A DNA stretch of 64,000 nucleotides, taken from assembly GCA_963833655.1 (NCBI GenBank), contig CAWHYL010000007.1, forward strand, positions 186,001 through 250,000. Reading direction: 5' to 3'. The translations under genes and the position numbers were made by a program. Of this stretch, positions 57,725 through 64,000 are shown in pieces (positions within the stretch are counted from its first letter, which is position 1; each line of letters opens with the position of its first letter). Below the pieces are notes generated by a model. It was given only the letters and a program-made list of their open reading frames with translations. It was not told the DNA's origin and did not search any database. The stretch comes from 3-1-20CM-4-69-9 sp963833655. GTDB taxonomy: Bacteria > Actinomycetota > Thermoleophilia > Gaiellales > Gaiellaceae.

Positions 57725-58770
57725 AGGTCCTCCACGTCCACCGCATCGGCGGGATCGGCGGCTCCGAGCGGCATCTCCTGACGCTCCTGCCGGCGCTCGC
57801 GGAGCGCGGCGTCGACGTGCGCTTTCTCGGCCTCGACGATCCTTCGCGCGCACCGGGGCCGTTCTACGCCGCGCTGACGGTCCCGTACGAACGCCTGCCC
57901 GCGCCGCGCGACGTCGATCCCGCGCTCGCGCTGCGGGTCCGGCGCGCCGTCCGAGGAGCCGACCTCGTGCACACCCACCTCGTGCACGCCGATGTCTACG
58001 GCGCGCTCGGGGCCCGGCGGCTCGTCTCGACGAAGCACAACGACGATCCGTTCCGCGCCCGCTCGTTCCGCTACGTCGAGCGGGCCCTGGCGCGCCGCGC
58101 GTCGCGCGTCATCGCGATCACGCATGCGCTCGCGCGATTCCAGATCGAGCGTGTCGGGCTGCCGGCGGACAAGGTGGAGGTGATCCACTACGGGCTCGAC
58201 GAGCTGCCGGGCGCCTGGGGGGCGAACCCGGCCGATCCGGTGCCGCCGGAGGCGCGCGTCCTCCTCTGCGTCTGCCGCCTCGAGCCGCAAAAGGGCGTCG
58301 ACGTCGCGATCGAGGCGCTCGAGCAGATCCCGGACGCGCACCTCGTCGTGCTCGGCGAGGGGCCGCAGCGCACGGAGCTCGAGCGGCTCGCCGGCGAGCG
58401 CGTCCACCTGCTCGGGCGCGTCCCCGACGTCGCCGCCTGGCTGCGGCGCGCCGAGGTGCTCGTCCACCCGGTGCGGTGGGAGGGGTTCGGCCTCGCGCTG
58501 CTCGAGGGGATGCTGGCGTCACTGCCGGTCGTGGCGTCGAGGGTCAGCTCGGTCCCGGAGATCGTCGTGGACGGCGAGACGGGGCTGCTCGTGCCGCCGG
58601 ACGACCCTTCCGCCCTCGCGGCGGCGGTGAACCGGGTCCTGGCGCAGCCGGCCGACTACGGCGAACGCGGCCGCGTTCGTGCGCGCGCGGAGTTCAGCGT
58701 CGCCGGGATGGCGGACCGGACGCTCGCGGTCTACGAGCGTGCGCTCGCTCGACCTCGGAACTACAGCTAG
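57721..58770 (+). CDS. GT4 glycosyltransferase
   Basis: A 349-residue GT-B transferase. The opening HVHRIGGIGGSERHLLTLLPAL, first part GGIGGSERHLL, is the acceptor loop; HTHLVHADVYGALGARR, CRLEPQKGVDVAIEAL and the EX7E in WEGFGLALLEGM form the rest. Third gene of the asnB operon. It is closely related to the convergent gene that follows (both share HTHLVHADVYG). The two stop codons share CTAG. Confidence 0.9.
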   Translation: MKVLHVHRIGGIGGSERHLLTLLPALAERGVDVRFLGLDDPSRAPGPFYAALTVPYERLPAPRDVDPALALRVRRAVRGADLVHTHLVHADVYGALGARRLVSTKHNDDPFRARSFRYVERALARRASRVIAITHALARFQIERVGLPADKVEVIHYGLDELPGAWGANPADPVPPEARVLLCVCRLEPQKGVDVAIEALEQIPDAHLVVLGEGPQRTELERLAGERVHLLGRVPDVAAWLRRAEVLVHPVRWEGFGLALLEGMLASLPVVASRVSSVPEIVVDGETGLLVPPDDPSALAAAVNRVLAQPADYGERGRVRARAEFSVAGMADRTLAVYERALARPRNYS

Positions 58771-59849
58771 TTCAGCGCAGCTCGGTACAGGAGCTCAGTC
58801 CGGTCGGTGCAGCGCTCCTGGAGAAACTGATCCAGGGCGCGGCGCCGGCCGGCGAGCCCCATCTCGGCGGCCCGCGGCAGGTCGGCGACGAGCCGGACGA
58901 TCGCGTCGGCCAGCGGCTCCGCCTCGCCCGTGGGCACGAGGTAGCCAGTGATGCCCTCCTCCACGAGCTCGCCGAGCCCGCCGATCTCGGCGGCGATCAC
59001 CGGACGCGCACGCTCCATCGCCTCGAGCGCCACCATCCCGAACCCTTCCCCCATCGACGGCACCACGATCGCTGCGGCGTCCTCGATCGCGCGCTGAACC
59101 GGCGCCACGTAGCCCAGGAAACGAACAGCGTCTTCGACGCCCAGTTCCTTGCCGAGGGCCCGCAGCGCCGGCTCGAGCGGCCCGCGGCCGGCGAGGTCGA
59201 GCTGCAGCGACGGCACGCGCCGCCGGGCCTGCGCGAATGCGCGCAGCAGGACGATGTGGCCCTTGATCGGGATCAGCCGTCCGACACAGAGCAGGCGCGG
59301 GACGTCCCCGCTGTACGCGCGCGGCTCGCCGTTCGGCTCGATGCCGTAATGCACGACCTGAAAGCTCGCGCCGTCGAAGCCTTCGACCTCCTCGAGATAG
59401 CGGGCGAGCCCGCGCGAGATCGCGATGTGCGTGTGCGCGAGGCTCGCGATCGCGCGATCGCCGAGCGCGAAGCCGCGGTTCTCGCGGAACTCGTTGAAGC
59501 CGTGCTTCGTCGAGACGCGAACGGGCACGCCGGTCAGCGCCCCCGTCAGCTGTCCGTAGACGTCCGCGTGGACGAGGTGTGTATGGAGGATCGTCGGCCG
59601 CATGCGCCCCAGGTAGTTCGCGATGCGGAAAAACGCAACGGGGTCGACGTCCGCCGCGAGCGGGATCGCCTCGAGCGGAATCCCGCGCAAGCGTAGTTCG
59701 CGCGCGAACTCCCACGCCCCGGGCTCGTGCTCGTGGAGCATCAGAAAGCGGATGTCCCAGCCGCGCTTCTTCAGCTGCGGCAGCAGCGACAGGAGATGCG
59801 CCTCCGACCCGGAGATGCCTGCGACCTTCTGGAGGTGGAGGACGGTCAT
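58767..59849 (-). CDS. GT4 glycosyltransferase
   Basis: A 360-residue GT-B transferase. Landmarks are LQKVAGISGSEAHLLSLLP, ILHTHLVHADVYGQL, CVGRLIPIKGHIVLLRAF and the EX7E in GEGFGMVALEAMERARP. It is a paralogue of the gene at 57721-58770, in inverted orientation. It is the last gene of a six-gene operon running from the right edge. The ATG overlaps the previous stop by 4 nt. Confidence 0.9.
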   Translation of the reverse strand: MTVLHLQKVAGISGSEAHLLSLLPQLKKRGWDIRFLMLHEHEPGAWEFARELRLRGIPLEAIPLAADVDPVAFFRIANYLGRMRPTILHTHLVHADVYGQLTGALTGVPVRVSTKHGFNEFRENRGFALGDRAIASLAHTHIAISRGLARYLEEVEGFDGASFQVVHYGIEPNGEPRAYSGDVPRLLCVGRLIPIKGHIVLLRAFAQARRRVPSLQLDLAGRGPLEPALRALGKELGVEDAVRFLGYVAPVQRAIEDAAAIVVPSMGEGFGMVALEAMERARPVIAAEIGGLGELVEEGITGYLVPTGEAEPLADAIVRLVADLPRAAEMGLAGRRRALDQFLQERCTDRTELLYRAALN

Positions 59850-60844
59850 GCGGCCGCCGCCAGGATTCCGTCCGCCCACGTGTCGACGGAATGGCTTCGG
59901 GCCACACGCGCACGAAGCGTGCGGCCGATCTCGGCACGCTCCGCGACGCTCAGGGCCGCGAACCAGCGCAGCCGCTCCGCGAGGCTCTCCGGCGACTCGC
60001 GCTCGAAGAAGAGCGGGTAGCCGGCGAAGAGGTCGTCGAAGACCGGGTTCGACGCGAGCACCGGCAGGCACGCGGCCGCCGCCTCGTAGACGACCTTGTC
60101 CGGCGCGCCGGCTTCCATGTTGTTGACGAGGACGTCGGCGCGCGCGAACAAGGCCGGCAGCTCGGCGCGCGCCACCGCGTCGCCGAGCGGCGTCCCGAGC
60201 CGTGCGAGCTCTTGACGGTGCCGGCGCTCGAGCTCGTTGAGCGCGGCGCCGTGCAGCTCGACCTCGACGCCGTCGACCTGCTGCACGCCGCGCAGAATCG
60301 TCGCGAGCCCTTTCGCCGGGGAGTAGCGTCCGAGCACGAGCGCGCGCACAGCGTCGTGTGCGGGATGCTCGCTGCAGTCGAACTCGCTCACGTCGATACC
60401 GTGCCCGATCGCCCGCACCTTCGCGGAGTCGAGCGGGAACGAGCGCGGGTCGACAGTCACGATCGCGGTGGCGAGCCGTTCGGCCGCGCGCAGCTGCGCC
60501 GACGCCTTCCAGTGCGTGTACCAGAGGAGCAGCGGAATCCGGCGCGGCCGCACGAGCGGCGCCGCCAGGAGGACGTACACCGGAATCATGTGCGCGACGA
60601 CCGCGTCCGCCGGCAGCGCGCGCACGAGCTCGCGCTCGAAGCGCAGGAGCCGCCCGGGCTTGCTCGAGGCGCCGAACGTGCGCACGTCGACGGTGTCCGT
60701 CAGGTTCGCCGCCGCCGCCGCCGACTGCGCCAGCACGACCACCTCGTCGACGCGGGCCGCGAGCGCGCGGATCTTCGGGATCGTCGCCGCCAGCGCCGGA
60801 TGCGCGGGGTCGACCGCTTGCGTCACGAAGACCAGCCGCTTCAT
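59846..60844 (-). CDS. GT4-like glycosyltransferase
   Basis: A 332-residue GT-B protein. It has LVLGRYSPAKGLATILRGV as donor loop and NNMEAGAPDKVVYEAAAACLPVLAS, a PDK variant of the usual EX7E region. The N-terminal FVTQAVDPAHPALAATIPKI is a recognisable opening of this group. Donor unknown. ATG at 60844 overlaps the acetyltransferase stop as TGATG. Confidence 0.83.
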   Translation of the reverse strand: MKRLVFVTQAVDPAHPALAATIPKIRALAARVDEVVVLAQSAAAAANLTDTVDVRTFGASSKPGRLLRFERELVRALPADAVVAHMIPVYVLLAAPLVRPRRIPLLLWYTHWKASAQLRAAERLATAIVTVDPRSFPLDSAKVRAIGHGIDVSEFDCSEHPAHDAVRALVLGRYSPAKGLATILRGVQQVDGVEVELHGAALNELERRHRQELARLGTPLGDAVARAELPALFARADVLVNNMEAGAPDKVVYEAAAACLPVLASNPVFDDLFAGYPLFFERESPESLAERLRWFAALSVAERAEIGRTLRARVARSHSVDTWADGILAAAA

Positions 60845-61719
60845 CAGAAGAAGTCGGTGTCTCCGAGCGTGAACCGCCATGCGCGCTGGTCGGTGTCGAG
60901 CGTCCCGGCGAGCGCTTTGCCCATGAAGTGCAGCGACCTCGGCGTCGGCACGAAGCCGCAGGCGAGATACGCAGGTTCCTGACCCCGGGCGGGCACGCCG
61001 AAGACAAGGCGCGTCCCCGGCTTCACGCCGGCGAGGCACGCGCGCAGCAGGCGGTGCGTGGGGCCGACAAGGTCGGCGACGAGCGCGACGTCCCTCCCGC
61101 GGTGGCGCTTGTGGCCGAGAACGGCGTAGCCGCCGTTCGCCCCGTAGGCGACATAGTCCCGCGGGGAGTCGAGGTAGCGCCAGTTGAGGTACGCGGCGTC
61201 GCGGACGATGTGCCCGGGCCACTCCGGAGCCGCGTCGCCCTCGTGCTGGAACTCTGTGACCTGCGCCGCCTGCTTCCGGCCGAACGGCAGCGCCCGGGCC
61301 CAGATGCGTAGCCGTGCGATCTCCGTCCAGCCGAGCGGGCCGAGGAAGAGCGGCGCCGTGGGCGCCGACGCGAACGCAAGCACGACGGCCGCGCCGCGCT
61401 CCTGAGCCTCGTGTTCGTGCTTGCGCTCGAGTGCCACGAAGATCCCGCGGCCGCGCGCGGCCGGCGCCGTCGTGGCGTGGACGGAGAACGACGCGAGCCG
61501 CTCGTCGCCGCCGAGCGCCATCCGGTAGAGCGAGTGGGAGGCGACGCCGATGACGGTGCCGTTGTCGCGCGCAACCGACATCAGCGACCCGGCCGGATTC
61601 CGTGCGAACCACCAGTCGAACTCAGCGCCGGTGAGCGCGTCGTCGCCCCAGGCGTCGCGCAGGAGGCGCAAGTAGTCGTCCCGCTGCGCCGGCTCGTACG
61701 ACGCCAGCTCGTAGCCCAT
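60844..61719 (-). CDS. GNAT-family N-acetyltransferase
   Basis: A 291-residue GCN5-related acetyltransferase. The acetyl-CoA loop appears in TTAPAARGRGIFVALERKH (Arg-Gly-x-Gly), followed by VVLAFASAPTAPLFLGPLGW. The size is about twice a single GNAT domain and the C-terminal half (from about residue 165) may be a second, degenerate one. In this context it probably acetylates an amino sugar. ATG overlaps the deacetylase stop as TAATG. Confidence 0.82.
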   Translation of the reverse strand: MGYELASYEPAQRDDYLRLLRDAWGDDALTGAEFDWWFARNPAGSLMSVARDNGTVIGVASHSLYRMALGGDERLASFSVHATTAPAARGRGIFVALERKHEHEAQERGAAVVLAFASAPTAPLFLGPLGWTEIARLRIWARALPFGRKQAAQVTEFQHEGDAAPEWPGHIVRDAAYLNWRYLDSPRDYVAYGANGGYAVLGHKRHRGRDVALVADLVGPTHRLLRACLAGVKPGTRLVFGVPARGQEPAYLACGFVPTPRSLHFMGKALAGTLDTDQRAWRFTLGDTDFF

Positions 61720-62609
61720 TACTTCGTCGAGGTGCCGAGCGCCGCGTTGAAGAGCCGCCGCGCACGCGTGCCCGTGACGGTGTCCTTGACCGAGATCAGG
61801 TCGCAGGCGCCGGCGAGCACGAGCTCGAACGTCCGCTGCGAGTACGGCTCGACGTTGTAGCGGCGGAGCTGCAGCGGATCGGTCGACGGCGAGTTCGAGC
61901 CGGACACTGCCGTGAACGCGACGTCGTAGCCCGCCTGCCGCACGAGGCTCAGATGCACCGGCTTGTAGTGCGCCTCCGACCCCTTCACGTACGAGAACGC
62001 GCGCACCGGGCGCCCGAGCCGCTCCTCGAGGCGGAACTTCGACAGCGCGATCTCGCGCGCCGCCTCGTCGACCTCGAGGTCGGCGAGCGGACGGTGCGAG
62101 ATCCCGTGCGACTCGATTCGCACCCCGCGGCGGTCGAGCTCCGCGAGCTCCTCCCAATCGATCGTCCGGTTGACGATGCCCTGCGCCGCAAGCCGCTCCT
62201 CGTGCGGCAGCGGCAGCCGGTCGCCGAGATAGCCGAGCGGGACGAAGAGCACGCCCGGATAGCCGTACCGCTCGAGCACGCGCGCGGCGTTCTCGAGGTT
62301 GTCGTAGTAGCCGTCGTCGAACGTGATCAGCACCGCGTGCGGCGGCAGCGGCTTGCCGTCGACGTAGTGCGCGAGCACGGCGTCGAGGTCGACGACCTCG
62401 TAGCCGAGCTGACGCAGCTGGTCCATCTGCTCGTCGAACACGGAGACCGGCATCGTCAGCGGGTTGCCGGGCAGGTCGTTGACCTTGTGGTACATGAGCA
62501 CGCGCAGGCTGCGTTCGCCGTTGCCGTTGGCGCCCATCGCCGCCGCCGTCTCGCCGATCGAGCGGTAGACGGAGTTCTTCAGGACCTGCTTGATGCCTTC
62601 GGCGCGCAC
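61719..62609 (-). CDS. Polysaccharide deacetylase
   Basis: A 296-residue NodB-fold enzyme. Motif 1 is ITFDDGYYDN, motif 2 SHGISHRPL (metal histidines), with VLMYHKVNDLPGNP at the start and YVKGSEAHYK near motif 3. No signal peptide, so it may act in the cytoplasm on a lipid-linked or nucleotide-bound sugar. It is next to an N-acetyltransferase, which suggests alternate acetylation states of one sugar. GTG start; the GT4 gene upstream ends four bases before. Confidence 0.87.
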   Translation of the reverse strand: MRAEGIKQVLKNSVYRSIGETAAAMGANGNGERSLRVLMYHKVNDLPGNPLTMPVSVFDEQMDQLRQLGYEVVDLDAVLAHYVDGKPLPPHAVLITFDDGYYDNLENAARVLERYGYPGVLFVPLGYLGDRLPLPHEERLAAQGIVNRTIDWEELAELDRRGVRIESHGISHRPLADLEVDEAAREIALSKFRLEERLGRPVRAFSYVKGSEAHYKPVHLSLVRQAGYDVAFTAVSGSNSPSTDPLQLRRYNVEPYSQRTFELVLAGACDLISVKDTVTGTRARRLFNAALGTSTK

Positions 62610-62613
62610 CGGG

Positions 62614-63720
62614 CTAGCTTAGCCCTGCGATCCGCTCGACTAGGGCGCGCACACGGGCCGCGAATTCCTCCGGCGAGCTCGTCCAGAAGTCCGCGCTCGC
62701 GTGCGCCCCGGCGCCGAGACGCTCGGCGAGCTCGCGGTCGACGAGGATCCGGACGATCGCGTCCGCGAGCGCCGCGGTGTCGCCGGGCTCGACGAGCAGG
62801 CCGTTGCGGTCGTCCTCGACGAGGTCGGGAATCCCGCCGACGCGCGTCGCGACGACGGGCCGCGCGCGGCAGAACGCCTCGACGACGACGCGGCCCATCC
62901 CCTCGGAGCGCGAGGGCAGCACCAGAGCGGTGGCGCCGTCGAGCGCACGGGAGACCTCGGGCTGCGAGAGCCGCTCGTCCCACGACGTCTGCTTCGGGAT
63001 GTCGCGAAGCAGCTGCTCGACAGACGAGCGCAGCGTTCCCGCGCCAACGATCCGCAAGTGCGCGTCGGGGATGCGCGGAGCAGCGAGCCGCCACGCCTCG
63101 GCGAGGCCGTCGACGTTCTTGTAGCGCTCGAGGACACCGACGAACAGCGCCTGCGGCGCTGCGTCGGGAAGCGGCTGCGGCGGCGTCTGCAGGAACGAGT
63201 CGAAGTCCATGTAGGCCGGGAATTCGTCCGCGGGCTCGAGGCCGAGCTCGCGCACGAGCGACGTCGTGTAGCCGGTGACCGTGCGGATGCCGTCGGCGTG
63301 CCGCAGCCCCGTCAAGGCGACGCGATCGGCGAGGGGATTCAGCGTCGTACGCAGGCGCGAGCCGTAGAGCCGCGTCGGCGCCCGCCAGTCGCCGTGCATA
63401 TCCGCGATCACTGCGGTCTCGACACCTGCGAGCCTCCGGCCTGCGAGCGCGGCCGCGGCCTCGTGCGCCCCCTGCGCGAGCACTGCGTGCGGCCGGAACG
63501 AGCGGAGCTCGCGCGCGATCCGGACCGGCAACGCGGCGAAGAAGGCCGGGCCGTCGAGCGCGGGCAGCGTGCCCGTGAGGCGGAAGTGCTCGTTGGCGCC
63601 GTCGCCGCCCGCGAGCACGCGATAGTCGAGCTGTCGGCCGACGGCGTCCCACTTCCGCCCCAGGCTCGGGGAGAGCGGCAGCTGCACGCGCCGCGAGACG
63701 AACAGCACGCGGGGCTTCAC
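62614..63720 (-). CDS. GT4 glycosyltransferase
   Basis: A 368-residue GT-B enzyme. Opening RVLFVSRRVQLPLSPS, donor loop LFVGVLERYKNVDGLAEAW and EX7E in SRSEGMGRVVVEAFCRARP. GTG start at 63720 overlaps the stop of the upstream GT4 gene as GTGA. Donor unknown. Confidence 0.88.
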   Translation of the reverse strand: MKPRVLFVSRRVQLPLSPSLGRKWDAVGRQLDYRVLAGGDGANEHFRLTGTLPALDGPAFFAALPVRIARELRSFRPHAVLAQGAHEAAAALAGRRLAGVETAVIADMHGDWRAPTRLYGSRLRTTLNPLADRVALTGLRHADGIRTVTGYTTSLVRELGLEPADEFPAYMDFDSFLQTPPQPLPDAAPQALFVGVLERYKNVDGLAEAWRLAAPRIPDAHLRIVGAGTLRSSVEQLLRDIPKQTSWDERLSQPEVSRALDGATALVLPSRSEGMGRVVVEAFCRARPVVATRVGGIPDLVEDDRNGLLVEPGDTAALADAIVRILVDRELAERLGAGAHASADFWTSSPEEFAARVRALVERIAGLS

Positions 63721-64000
63721 GCGCGGGAAACCCGGCGCAAGGTCGACTCGAGCTCGCCGAAGACCCGCTCTGGCGCGTACGCGGCCACCGATTGCGCGGC
63801 CGCAGCTCGCAGCCGTTCGCGCAGAGCGTCGTCGGAGAAGTACCGGCGCACCGCAGCGGCGAGCGCCGCCGTGTCTCCCGCCGGAACGAGCAACCCGTTG
63901 ACGCCGTCCCGCACCACCTCGCCGACGCCGCCCGCCTCCATCGCCAGCACGGGCGTCCCCACCGCGAGCGCCTCGACGACCGTGTGCGGGAAGTTCTCCC
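63717..64000 (-). CDS. GT4 glycosyltransferase, C-terminal end only
   Basis: The last 94 residues of a GT-B transferase; the N-terminus lies beyond the right edge. ENFPHTVVEALAVGTPVL is the EX7E donor site and GVGEVVRDGVNGLLVPAGD the following loop. It belongs to the same operon as the downstream genes and shows that the glycan locus continues to the right. Confidence 0.88.
   Translation of the reverse strand, partial: ENFPHTVVEALAVGTPVLAMEAGGVGEVVRDGVNGLLVPAGDTAALAAAVRRYFSDDALRERLRAAAAQSVAAYAPERVFGELESTLRRVSRA

Noticed and set aside
1..64000. tRNA, rRNA, riboswitch and insertion-sequence features
   Set aside because: Read on both strands by eye; nothing with a cloverleaf, known riboswitch core or transposase motif was found, although weak candidates could be missed without a covariance search.

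Overview
The window is 64 kb of very GC-rich DNA with dense gene packing, many GTG (and two TTG) starts, 4-nt ATGA/GTGA gene overlaps and many probable leaderless promoters. It carries a complete cofC-cofD-npdG-cofE block for coenzyme F420, a coproporphyrin-type ferrochelatase and several families common in actinobacteria (DUF2277, AHSA1/ArsR pairs, PolX, PAP2). This points to an actinobacterium, probably a deep-branching class such as Thermoleophilia; the exact lineage is an inference. I see no rRNA, tRNA, CRISPR array, insertion sequence or phage block.

Left part (1 to about 22.3 kb) is mixed housekeeping. It holds a nitronate monooxygenase (cut by the window edge), a zinc alcohol dehydrogenase, a GAF-GGDEF diguanylate cyclase, an AlkB-like dioxygenase, a PAS-GAF histidine kinase, a Tat-exported FAD oxidase, a dienelactone hydrolase, a PAP2 phosphatase, a clpP operon (clpP, unknown gene, metallophosphoesterase, metallo-beta-lactamase fold), two AHSA1/ArsR modules, an M1-like peptidase, an aldo/keto reductase, pdxH, the F420 operon, a PolX-type protein, a matrixin-like metalloprotease and a 2-hydroxyacid dehydrogenase. 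Both ArsR modules have tandem perfect inverted repeats of the form ACC-N4-GGT at their promoters.

Middle part (22.3 to 27.5 kb) holds hemE and hemH in one operon with the ATPase (Wzt type) of a polysaccharide ABC exporter. The permease (Wzm type) lies 3 kb away, behind a three-copy tandem repeat of a 109-bp hairpin unit.

Right part (27.5 kb to the right edge) is one large surface-glycan locus. It has two different lipid-linked sugar initiating enzymes (a WecA/MraY-like fusion and a WbaP-like transferase), a Wzx/MurJ-like flippase, at least nine GT4 enzymes, two GT2 enzymes, a CgeB-like transferase, four GT-C membrane transferases (one fused to a GT4), three methyltransferases, two nucleotide-sugar epimerase/dehydratases, three polysaccharide deacetylase-like proteins, an asparagine synthetase homologue, an N-acetyltransferase and a phosphodiester glycosidase. 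Genes are in long operons: seven genes at 31.5-40.2 kb all overlap by 4 nt, and six genes at 58.8-64 kb are nearly continuous. Together they should build, modify and export one or more cell-surface polysaccharides, although the polymer cannot be named from sequence alone.

Almost every convergent gene pair overlaps at its 3' ends, sometimes sharing a CTAG stop tetranucleotide. The two convergent pairs that do not overlap are separated by tandem hairpin-rich repeats (26391-26734 and 51458-51835).
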